Source of the DNA: Bryobacterales bacterium
GTDB lineage: Bacteria; Acidobacteriota; Terriglobia; Bryobacterales; Bryobacteraceae
DNA length: 64,000 nucleotides
Reading direction: 5' to 3'
Assembly: GCA_026954325.1 (NCBI GenBank)
Contig: JAIXKK010000200.1
Span: 62,001-126,000 of the forward strand
Shown here: positions 1 to 7,673 of the stretch, in pieces
Layout: each line of letters begins with the position of its first letter
Numbering within the stretch: the first letter of the stretch is position 1
Made by a program: the position numbers and the translations under genes
Notes under the pieces: model-generated
What the model saw: the letters and a program-made list of their open reading frames with translations, nothing else
Told to the model about the DNA's origin: nothing
Databases searched by the model: none

Positions 1-1359
1 CGAGACCTGCCCCTCAATCACCGCAAGGAGGCGCCCGGCGAACGTCTCCCCCACGCGGAGTTTTGCTCCCGCGGTTACCCAGTCTTTAAGGATTCCGGGA
101 TGCCGATCGAGCAGAACCGGCAGTCCCGCTTCTCCGATGCAGGCCCTCGCATCCCGTGGACAATTCTCCGCCACGTATTCTTTGATGCGCCGTGTGGCGG
201 CGGGATCGACGAAGATCTTCCAACTCTTCCTGGCCGCTCCGGCCCGGGCCATGGCTTCACGAACGTCGCTGGTTGCCGCCGCCCCGCTTTCGAGCAATGC
301 TTTGTGAAGATTCCGCAACTCGACGGGCGGGGGATCGGAGTATTGGCGCAGCAGCATATCCGCGGCGGCGCGCGCTACATCCACGTCATCGCACACCGGT
401 TCAGCCACCAGAGCGAGGTGATTGGCGGGAAGCAAGGTCATCAGGTAGTCGACGTGGGCGGTGAGGTCACCCAGATAGATGGCTTCGTCCGCGCCGAATT
501 CGCGCCGCAGCACGTATTCGAATTCCTGCCGGGTGAGCGCCTCGCCCCAATACTGCCGGGCCGAGGTGCCGTAAAACAGGACCAGCTTGCGGGGATCTTT
601 CGGGCTGCGCGCGAACTGGAGGTCGCCGCCCTCCCAGGAAAGCCGGCTGCGCACGAACTCCTCGCCTTGGAACGAATCGAGCAGGGGACGCAGCGAACCG
701 GCCAGTTCCGCCTGCCCCTCGAATGCCTGGCGGGTTACCAGGATTTTCCTTTCCCCGCGCGATTCGCCGGACTTGAGAAAATCCTGAATCCAGGGATCAT
801 AGTCCTCGCCGGGGCTTTGGTGGAATTGAAACGCATGGATGGAATCGGGAAAGAAATGCGCGAGAGCGGGTTTATAGAGACCGAGGGGGTAGGGCGCGAC
901 GCCGAGTGTCACCGTGAGCGGATGGGGCACACGCGGCAGAATCTGCCGCGCGATGTCGAGACTGTCACCCACGGTTTCCTCGCGTTCGGAAAGGAACGCC
1001 AGAGAATCGATATTCAGGAACAATTCCTGTAACGGGGCATCTTCCGGAGCGGCTCGAAACCCCGGCTCCGCGGGCTCATAATCGATATGGCAGAGACGCC
1101 CGTCTTCAGCTTTCACCAATTCTTTTTCGAATGGCGCATGATGAGCGGCAAAGTAGGACTGCAATTCGTCGAGTTGGGGAGCGCACGCCCAGCGCAGTGC
1201 GCCCGGCGCAATGGCATCGGGGAAGTTCCGTGAGGCAGGCACGGAAAGCAATTGCACGGTCTCCGGAGGGGGATGGGCGCACGAATTCATTCCCATCGTG
1301 GAAAACATTACCAGGAGAAGAAGAGCATCCCGAAGCCCAGTATTTCCCGCCGGGCGCAT
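1..1359 (-). CDS. Deiminase (guanidino-modifying) superfamily lipoprotein, partial
   Basis: An uninterrupted frame of 453 codons starts with ATG at 1359-1357 and runs off the left edge, so the C-terminus is missing. The N-terminus is a short hydrophobic stretch (about residues 12-26) ending at Cys27, like a lipoprotein signal. Three spaced motifs recall the agmatine deiminase / peptidylarginine deiminase fold: W190-I-Q-D193, E243-G-G-D246 and H302-V-D304. In that family the Asp residues bind the guanidinium and the His assists catalysis; the nucleophilic Cys normally lies near the C-terminus, which is outside the window. Expected role is hydrolysis of a guanidino group on an exported or surface substrate, but the assignment rests on motif spacing only. 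No strong ribosome site is visible before the chosen ATG. It is divergent from the sulfatase gene, with an 82-base gap. Confidence 0.6.
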   Translation of the reverse strand, partial: MRPAGNTGLRDALLLLVMFSTMGMNSCAHPPPETVQLLSVPASRNFPDAIAPGALRWACAPQLDELQSYFAAHHAPFEKELVKAEDGRLCHIDYEPAEPGFRAAPEDAPLQELFLNIDSLAFLSEREETVGDSLDIARQILPRVPHPLTVTLGVAPYPLGLYKPALAHFFPDSIHAFQFHQSPGEDYDPWIQDFLKSGESRGERKILVTRQAFEGQAELAGSLRPLLDSFQGEEFVRSRLSWEGGDLQFARSPKDPRKLVLFYGTSARQYWGEALTRQEFEYVLRREFGADEAIYLGDLTAHVDYLMTLLPANHLALVAEPVCDDVDVARAAADMLLRQYSDPPPVELRNLHKALLESGAAATSDVREAMARAGAARKSWKIFVDPAATRRIKEYVAENCPRDARACIGEAGLPVLLDRHPGILKDWVTAGAKLRVGETFAGRLLAVIEGQVS

Positions 1360-1441
1360 TTATAAGTAAACCCAACCTGGAGGAGAAAGTTTCGCTGGAT
1401 TGGGAACAGGCGGGCTTGCGATATAGTGAAGGTCGCACGAG

Positions 1442-2944
1442 ATGAGCCTTCCGTCACGCCGCGAACTGTTGAAATCGAGTGTTGCCTGCGCTGCCGCTGT
1501 TGCGGCGGCGCCCGTGATGGGGGCGCAGGGGGCCAAGCCTCCGAACATCCTTTTCGTGATTGCCGACGATTGGGGCTACGGGCACGCCGGGGCCTACGGC
1601 TGCTCGTGGATTCACACTCCGTCGTTTGACCGGGTAGCGCGGGAAGGGGTGAAATTCACCAGTTGCTTCACTTCGAACCCCAAGTGCAGCCCGTGCCGCG
1701 CCAGCATCCTGACCGGGCGGAACACCTGGCAGTTGAAGGAAGCGGTTAACCACTACAGCATTTTTCCGAACGAATTCGCCGTTTTCCCGGCGGTGCTCGA
1801 GAAGGCCGGCTACTTCTGCGGGATGACAGGCAAGGGATGGGGGCCGGGGGACTTCCAGTCCACCGGATGGGAGCACAATCCCGCCGGGAAAGAGTACCAG
1901 GAATTCAAGCTGAAGCCGCCCTACAGCGGAATTGCCGCCACGGACTACGCGCGAAACTTCGAGGCCTTTCTCGAGAACCGGAAAGACAGCCCGTTCTGTT
2001 TCTGGCTGGGTGGACATGAGCCGCACCGCGCCTATGAAGAAGGCTCCGGTCTCCGCGCGGGCAAGAAACTCTCAGAGGTGACGCTGCCGGCCTATTATCC
2101 GGATAACCGGATTATTCGCAGCGATATGCTCGACTACGCGCTCGAAGTGGAGTGGTTCGATCGGCATCTGGGGCTCGCCTTGCAGGCGCTCGAGAAGGCG
2201 GGGGAACTCGACAACACCCTGGTGGTGGCGACCTCGGACCATGGCATGCCTTTTCCGCGAGTCAAGGGGCAGATTTATGAACACGGCTTCCATGTGCCGC
2301 TGGCCATCCGCTGGGGCAGGCGTATCGCCGGGGGGCGCACCGTCGGTGATTTCATCAACGTGCGTGATTTCGCGCCTACTTTTCTCGAAGCGGCCGGCCT
2401 GCCGCCCGCCGGCGCCATGACCGGGCGCAGTTTTCTCGATGTGCTTCAATCCAGAAAATCGGGCGTGGTGGATGCATCGCGAAATCTGATGCTGATTGGA
2501 AAAGAGCGGCATGACCTCGGCCGGCCGCACGATTGGGGCTACCCGGCGCGCGCCATTCGCACGAAGGAATTCCTCTACGTCCGCAACTATGAGCCGGACC
2601 GCTGGCCGGCGGGAGACCCCGAAACCGGGTATCGCAACGTGGACGACAGCCCTACCAAGACGTTCCTCATTTCCTCCTTCGACAAGTACTACAACATGTC
2701 TTTCGGGAAGCGCCCCGCCGAGGAGTTATATCGCGTGAGCACGGATCCGGATTGCGTACATAACCTCGCTACGGATTTGAAGTACGCCTCCGGCAAGCGC
2801 GAGTTGCGGGAGAAGATGGAAGAGCTATTGCGGTCCGAAGGGGACCCGCGGATGCTCGGGCGCGCCGATTTTTTCGACACCATCCAATACACGGGACCGC
2901 GCAAGCACGCCTACGACACCTGGCTGCGAAACCACCAGCAGTGA
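1442..2944 (+). CDS. Secreted sulfatase, heparan N-sulfatase (SGSH)-like
   Basis: 500 aa. A twin-arginine-type leader (SRRELLKSS, then an Ala-rich hydrophobic stretch) indicates export. The alkaline-phosphatase-fold sulfatase core follows: metal-binding D42-D43 in IADDWG, and the formylglycine motif C82-S-P-C-R86, where Cys82 would be oxidised by a formylglycine-generating enzyme. A DHG metal motif follows in a segment reading TSDHGMPFPR with a downstream HVPLAIRW. That last block resembles N-sulfoglucosamine sulfohydrolases more than aryl-sulfatases, so the substrate may be a sulfated amino sugar. Substrate is inferred, not shown. The stop is two bases from the convergent J-domain gene. Other amino-sugar enzymes lie further along the window. 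Confidence 0.88.
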   Translation: MSLPSRRELLKSSVACAAAVAAAPVMGAQGAKPPNILFVIADDWGYGHAGAYGCSWIHTPSFDRVAREGVKFTSCFTSNPKCSPCRASILTGRNTWQLKEAVNHYSIFPNEFAVFPAVLEKAGYFCGMTGKGWGPGDFQSTGWEHNPAGKEYQEFKLKPPYSGIAATDYARNFEAFLENRKDSPFCFWLGGHEPHRAYEEGSGLRAGKKLSEVTLPAYYPDNRIIRSDMLDYALEVEWFDRHLGLALQALEKAGELDNTLVVATSDHGMPFPRVKGQIYEHGFHVPLAIRWGRRIAGGRTVGDFINVRDFAPTFLEAAGLPPAGAMTGRSFLDVLQSRKSGVVDASRNLMLIGKERHDLGRPHDWGYPARAIRTKEFLYVRNYEPDRWPAGDPETGYRNVDDSPTKTFLISSFDKYYNMSFGKRPAEELYRVSTDPDCVHNLATDLKYASGKRELREKMEELLRSEGDPRMLGRADFFDTIQYTGPRKHAYDTWLRNHQQ

Positions 2945-2945
2945 G

Positions 2946-4040
2946 CTACGGGTCCGCGCGCCGGACGAGGATTGCGCGGCCGGATCCTAATCCTTGTATC
3001 TTCCCCAATTCGCCGGCGACCCATGCGACCTCGATGGTGTTTCCGGTGAGCAGATGGATGCGCACCTCGCCTCTTGCCCCTCCCTCTCCGTGCCAGGGCA
3101 ATCTTGCCGCGTCGTGTCCACCTTTGCCGCTGAATTCGAATGCAACCTCCGGAGAGATGGCCCGGTCGGGAACGCGGTATCGCGCACGGTAACGCCCCCG
3201 CAGGATGCCGCTTTCTTCCTGGATGACGGCCTCGATGTATTCCGGCGGGTAAAGGTCACGTCCGGAAGGCGCGGCGGACTTTGTGAAATACCAATGGCCC
3301 GCCATGCCCCGCGCCTCCACCGGGGAGCCACCCGGGCGGAGTGTGGATGGTTCCGGCGCTCGCGGGACAGCCGGGAGCGCCGGTGCCGGCATGCTTTCCA
3401 CAGCCGGCGCGGCGTCCACGGGCGGTGAGCGTTTTTGTAACTCAGCGAGTTCCTGAGACAACACCTGCACGCGCGTCAGCGCCTCATCACGCTCCCGCCG
3501 CATCTCGTTGAGCCTCTGCCGGAGTTGAGGCAACCGCGGGTCCGGAAGAGGTATTTCGTGTCGTGCCGTTTCCGTTACCGCCGGCTCCTCCCTTCGCGGA
3601 CCGGGTTTCCCACTCCCTTCGGGAAATCGAACCGTGTCCGGCAGAGCCCACAACAAGAGCAACACTCCGAGCGCGCCCGCGCCGGTCCAGGCCCCGGCGG
3701 GTCCTTGCAGCCAGCGGAGGAAGTCCATCCAAGTGGGCTTCTCCGGCGCTGGGGTAATCTCTTCCTCCGGCGGGTGGGCCGCGAGTGGCGCACCACGCAG
3801 CGATTTGTCATAGGCCATGCGTGATTCAGCGTGGACGAGGGTTTCATACACTCCGTTCAGCCGCTTCATCTGGCATTCGGCAATGTGCCTTTGTTTCTCG
3901 TTCTGGAGCTTATCGGGATGGAGCAGCCTGGCCAGCCGCCTGTACGCCTGCCGGATTTCTTCGACGGTGGCATTCGCGCTGATCCCGAGTTCTTCGAAGT
4001 AGGTCATGCGCGCGCCGGACTCACTAGGGTTCATCGACAC
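2946..4040 (-). CDS. Membrane-anchored J-domain (DnaJ-like) protein
   Basis: 364 aa. A J-domain occupies about residues 12-80, with the HPD tripeptide at 41-43 that stimulates Hsp70 ATPase. A single hydrophobic segment lies at about 117-135, followed by a charged, heptad-like coiled-coil stretch at about 170-205, a Pro/Ala-rich linker and a C-terminal beta-rich region of about 110 aa that I do not recognise. It has no Gly/Phe region or zinc fingers, so it is a class C J-protein rather than DnaJ itself. A membrane-tethered co-chaperone is inferred. The start could be Met1, Met3 or Met12; the J-domain begins just after Met12. Downstream it converges with the sulfatase gene. Confidence 0.8.
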   Translation of the reverse strand: MSMNPSESGARMTYFEELGISANATVEEIRQAYRRLARLLHPDKLQNEKQRHIAECQMKRLNGVYETLVHAESRMAYDKSLRGAPLAAHPPEEEITPAPEKPTWMDFLRWLQGPAGAWTGAGALGVLLLLWALPDTVRFPEGSGKPGPRREEPAVTETARHEIPLPDPRLPQLRQRLNEMRRERDEALTRVQVLSQELAELQKRSPPVDAAPAVESMPAPALPAVPRAPEPSTLRPGGSPVEARGMAGHWYFTKSAAPSGRDLYPPEYIEAVIQEESGILRGRYRARYRVPDRAISPEVAFEFSGKGGHDAARLPWHGEGGARGEVRIHLLTGNTIEVAWVAGELGKIQGLGSGRAILVRRADP

Positions 4041-4101
4041 GCGCGTAAAGAAGGTTTAGAGAGGAAGCGAAAGTTCGGCGCATGCAAACGTATGCGGCGG
4101 T

Positions 4102-6471
4102 TTACTCCTCCGCCACCCACGCCAGCGCCGTCACCCGCACCGTGATCCCCGTCTTCTTGGGGCGGATGGACACAAGCTCGAATTTCTCGGCCGCCGGGTT
4201 CACCGCGGCCGCAATCGAATCCGTCTCCGCCTTGATGGAAGCCTCTAGTTCCTCCTTCTGCGCTTGCAGAGTGGCGATGTCCTCCTCGGCGTGTGTGACG
4301 TCCCCGGTTTGCTTCCGCGCCCTGTCGATTCCGCGCACGGCGGTTGCGGCCTTACCGGCCGCGGTGCTGAGTTTTCGAGAGCCGAACAGCGCTCCCAGCA
4401 GGTCCGCGCCAATGGAGACAGCGCTCTCGAGCATGGCGCTTTGTGACTCGGTTTTTTCCTTATCCAGCTTCTGCCGCGCGCGGCGGATCTTTTCTTCGAG
4501 AGCGGCCATCCGGGGAGCGTACCGGTCGCGCACGGCTTGCAGGTCCGCGTCGCGGTGTTCGCGGACGAAAATTTGCAGCCGCGCCCGGAAATCCCGTTCC
4601 GATTCTTCCTGGTTCGACATCTCACTGGTGGACGGGCTCAGGTAGAGATCGAGCTTCTGATTGGAGAACAGCCAGTTGAGGAACTCCTTGTTCCAAAGGG
4701 CATAGCTCTTCGCCTTGGCGGCGGCGGGGGGCAAATCCACAAACTTGGCTTCATCGGCGGGTGCGTTCTCCAGTTCATCGGCGGTGGTATCGGTTTCCGC
4801 GGCGTCCTCCCAACTCACCGGAGTTGCGTCCGCCGTGATAGGAGCGAGAATGTTCACCGTACGGGTGAGGTCGACATTCCGCTTGGCATCGAGAAACTTC
4901 ACCTCGGCCGAGCCGAACAGCTTGGGCTTGTATACCGGGGAAGAGGACCGCGCGGGGACGAAGTACTGCGGAATCTCCGGCGGCAGCACCGGGCGGGCTC
5001 CGGAGGCGACACCCGTCAGTGCCGTTGCGCTCGTCTTCGGAGTTTCGGGAGCGGCAGCTTTGTGTTCCTCCATCAACACCTTGATCTGGGCGCGCGTGAG
5101 CGGTCCGCTCAGATAGGACATCGCCCAGCGAGTCTGAAACACCACCGGACCGCCGCGGTGCACATCGTTCATCAGAAACACCCGGTTGCCGAGGCTCGAC
5201 AGCATGCGGTCCATCTCCTGCCGGTCGAACCCGCCTCCGCTGCCGGCGGCTACGCTCTCCAATCCGTCGAGCACGCGATTTTTGTCACGCTCGGTTTGCA
5301 GCCTTCCGATGAACCAGGTGCCCGCGTTCGAGAGTCCTTTGTAGTCGAGATCCACGGGGTTCTGCGTGGCCAGCACCACCCCCACCCCGAAGGCTCGCGC
5401 CTGTTTGAGCAGCGTGAGCAGCGGCCGCTTCGAGGGCGGCTCTCCCACCGGCGGGAAGTAGCCGAAAATCTCGTCCATGTAGAGCAAGGCGCGCAGGCTG
5501 GTGGTTCCGGTCTGCTGGCGCATCCAGGCAAGCGTCTGGTTGAGCAGCAGCGAGACGAAGAACATGCGCTCGGTGTCGCTGAGATGGGCGATGGAGAAGA
5601 TGCTCATCCGCGGCTTGCCCTGCGCGGTGAACAGCAGCGATTGGATATCGAGCGGCTCCCCTTGCAGCCACACTTCGAAGCCCGGCGAAGCGAGAAGATT
5701 GTTCATGGCCATCGCCAGCGAGAAGCGCTCCTTGGCGGGATAGAATCCCTCGATGTCCAATACGCCGATCTTCGTCAGCGGCGGGGTCTGCACCTGGTGG
5801 ATAAGACCCGCGATATCGAGGTTCTGGCCGTTGCGCCAGGCGTTGTCGAACAGGTTCGAGAGCAGAATGTGTTCGCGGCTCTGAATGGGATCGGCGTCAA
5901 TTCCGAGCAGGCCGAGGAGCGCCGTGGCGGTGGCGCTGATGCGCTCGCGGAACATCTCGCGGTCGTCGATGACCGCCCGCGGCGGAGCCTCGAAGGAACG
6001 CAGGACGGATACGGGCAGCCCCGCATCGCTGCCCGGCGTGTAGATGGAGAAGTCACAGTTCTTGCGCAGGTTTGCAATGCGCTCGCCGCTTTGGCCCCAT
6101 TGGGCGAGGCCGTTTCGCCACAACTCCGCCTGCTCTTTTGCGAACTCATCGGGATCGAGGTTCTTCCGGCGCGCGTCATCCTCGTTGATCCAGGGCCGGA
6201 ACTGTTCGGGCTTCAACTCGGGGAAGGTCAGCAACAGGTTTCCCAGGTCGCCCTTGGGATCGATGATGAGGGCGGGGATGCCGTCCATGGCCGCTTCCTC
6301 GAGAAGGCTGAGGCAGAGTCCCGTCTTGCCGCTTCCCGTCATGCCGACGCACACGGCATGCGTCACCAGGTCTCGAGACTCATAGAGGAGCAGGTCATCC
6401 TTGAGGGCACGGGAGGCCGCGTCGTACTGGCGGCCGAGATAGAAGACGCCGAGTTTTTCGAAATCCTGCAT
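4102..6471 (-). CDS. HerA/FtsK-like P-loop ATPase with C-terminal coiled coil
   Basis: 789 aa. A Walker A motif (GMTGSGKTG) lies at residues 43-51, preceded by a hydrophobic strand. The following ALIIDPKGDLGN block is typical of HerA/VirB4/DUF87 ATPases. A Walker B (LLYMDEIFG) sits near residue 335, followed by an ATQNP sensor segment. Residues from about 560 on are rich in charged heptads and predicted coiled coil. These proteins are hexameric pumps that move DNA or proteins; HerA partners such as NurA are not adjacent, so no process can be assigned. It is a single gene on the minus strand, with short gaps to its neighbours. A DNA-processing role is inference. Confidence 0.8.
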   Translation of the reverse strand: MQDFEKLGVFYLGRQYDAASRALKDDLLLYESRDLVTHAVCVGMTGSGKTGLCLSLLEEAAMDGIPALIIDPKGDLGNLLLTFPELKPEQFRPWINEDDARRKNLDPDEFAKEQAELWRNGLAQWGQSGERIANLRKNCDFSIYTPGSDAGLPVSVLRSFEAPPRAVIDDREMFRERISATATALLGLLGIDADPIQSREHILLSNLFDNAWRNGQNLDIAGLIHQVQTPPLTKIGVLDIEGFYPAKERFSLAMAMNNLLASPGFEVWLQGEPLDIQSLLFTAQGKPRMSIFSIAHLSDTERMFFVSLLLNQTLAWMRQQTGTTSLRALLYMDEIFGYFPPVGEPPSKRPLLTLLKQARAFGVGVVLATQNPVDLDYKGLSNAGTWFIGRLQTERDKNRVLDGLESVAAGSGGGFDRQEMDRMLSSLGNRVFLMNDVHRGGPVVFQTRWAMSYLSGPLTRAQIKVLMEEHKAAAPETPKTSATALTGVASGARPVLPPEIPQYFVPARSSSPVYKPKLFGSAEVKFLDAKRNVDLTRTVNILAPITADATPVSWEDAAETDTTADELENAPADEAKFVDLPPAAAKAKSYALWNKEFLNWLFSNQKLDLYLSPSTSEMSNQEESERDFRARLQIFVREHRDADLQAVRDRYAPRMAALEEKIRRARQKLDKEKTESQSAMLESAVSIGADLLGALFGSRKLSTAAGKAATAVRGIDRARKQTGDVTHAEEDIATLQAQKEELEASIKAETDSIAAAVNPAAEKFELVSIRPKKTGITVRVTALAWVAEE

Positions 6472-6522
6472 GCCTATTCAGGATACACGGCTCATGCCGG
6501 CCGGCATTGCCGGTGGCCGCGC

Positions 6523-7671
6523 TTACATGCGCAGATAGATCTTCTGGCGGTCCAAGCCCCAAAGAAGCAGCCAGAGAATGCCGTAGTACACCGTAAATAC
6601 GAACACCACCCAGTACAGGGGCGAGTCCGGGGGAGCGAACGGACGCACGGCATCGCCGATCATATCGTGAATGATGTAACCCGCGAGCGGGTTCAAGCCG
6701 AACACGCGCAGCATTTCCCACTGCTTGCCCTTGAGGTCAGACCACCAGACAAACAGCGCATAAACGAGGAGGGAAAAGCCCGCGGAAAACCAGAGGTAGG
6801 AATTTGACCCGGCGCGCTGGCTCATCGTCCAGAGGTCCGCGGGCCGGGAGGGTGGGAAGAAGGGGGGCTCCACCAGCCACGCGGCCCACCCGCTTGTCTG
6901 CATGGGCTGGAATACCGCGTTCAGGCAGGAAAGAGCGTATCCGAACACGCTCAGCGCGACCCCCCACCGGAGCAACGGTTTCAGCGCGGCTTTATGGCCA
7001 TGTTCCGTGACGAGGTCATAAGCGAACGAACCCACAAGCGTTGGGATGGACCACGAGAGAAACCCCAGGGGGCCGCCGTCGATCACCTGTCTGGCGTTGA
7101 GCAGCGAATACCAGAACCAGTAAGAGAGCCCCAGATGGGCCAGCGCGCTCGCCGCCAGGAACCCTATCCGCGCTCGCGCGCCGGCGGCAATCACGGGCAG
7201 AACCCACAGGCTGGTGACGCCGATGTGCACCAGCGCCTGAAACGGCGATTGCCGGAAACTCCTGGTGAAAAAGCCCGCCCATCCGAGAGTTACCAGGTCG
7301 CGCCAGGTTTTGTAAGAGCCGTCCAGGTGATACACGGCCAGGCCGATGAGAATCAGCATCAGGCAGCGAACCACGGCCTTGCGGTAAGCGGCGGGCCGGC
7401 CCATGTTGCGGATGTTCTTGAGCAGCGCCAGACGCAGGGAGAATCCTACCGCGAAAAAGAAGTGCGGCATGATCGTATCGGCGTAGCTGTTATACGTGTT
7501 GTGGTGCTTCAGCAGCGGATGAACGGCGGCAAACACGCCCACGAAGTTCACCAGAAACATCCCCGCCATCGTGTAACCGCGGAATTGATCCATGGATTGG
7601 ATCCGCGCCGAGGATCGCGGCCCGCCTGTTTTTCCGCCGGCTGCCGCCACACCCACCCCCGGAACCGCCAT
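6523..7671 (-). CDS. DUF5009/HGSNAT-like multi-pass membrane acyltransferase
   Basis: 382 aa, about ten hydrophobic segments. The start of the membrane domain (SMDQFRGYTMAGMFLVNF) matches the pattern of heparan-alpha-glucosaminide N-acetyltransferase-like proteins, whose equivalent segment reads 'S-x-D-x-F-R-G-x-T-x-x-x-M-x-x-V-N', and is followed by a conserved HNTYNSYAD loop. In eukaryotes this family acetylates the amino group of terminal glucosamine across a membrane; bacterial members are mostly uncharacterised. The start lies only two bases from the end of the upstream propeller gene, so the genes are almost certainly co-transcribed. Met27 could be an alternative start, since residues 1-26 are low complexity. 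Confidence 0.78.
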   Translation of the reverse strand: MAVPGVGVAAAGGKTGGPRSSARIQSMDQFRGYTMAGMFLVNFVGVFAAVHPLLKHHNTYNSYADTIMPHFFFAVGFSLRLALLKNIRNMGRPAAYRKAVVRCLMLILIGLAVYHLDGSYKTWRDLVTLGWAGFFTRSFRQSPFQALVHIGVTSLWVLPVIAAGARARIGFLAASALAHLGLSYWFWYSLLNARQVIDGGPLGFLSWSIPTLVGSFAYDLVTEHGHKAALKPLLRWGVALSVFGYALSCLNAVFQPMQTSGWAAWLVEPPFFPPSRPADLWTMSQRAGSNSYLWFSAGFSLLVYALFVWWSDLKGKQWEMLRVFGLNPLAGYIIHDMIGDAVRPFAPPDSPLYWVVFVFTVYYGILWLLLWGLDRQKIYLRM

Positions 7672-7673
7672 TT

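Noticed and set aside
100..1032. A 310-codon plus-strand open frame opposite the deiminase-like gene.
   Set aside because: It lies antisense to a continuous minus-strand frame with recognisable motifs, and has no family match itself. High GC gives long antisense frames.
4537..6807. A 756-codon plus-strand frame opposite the HerA-like ATPase.
   Set aside because: The minus-strand frame contains Walker motifs; the antisense one is low-complexity and rich in Arg/His/Gly.
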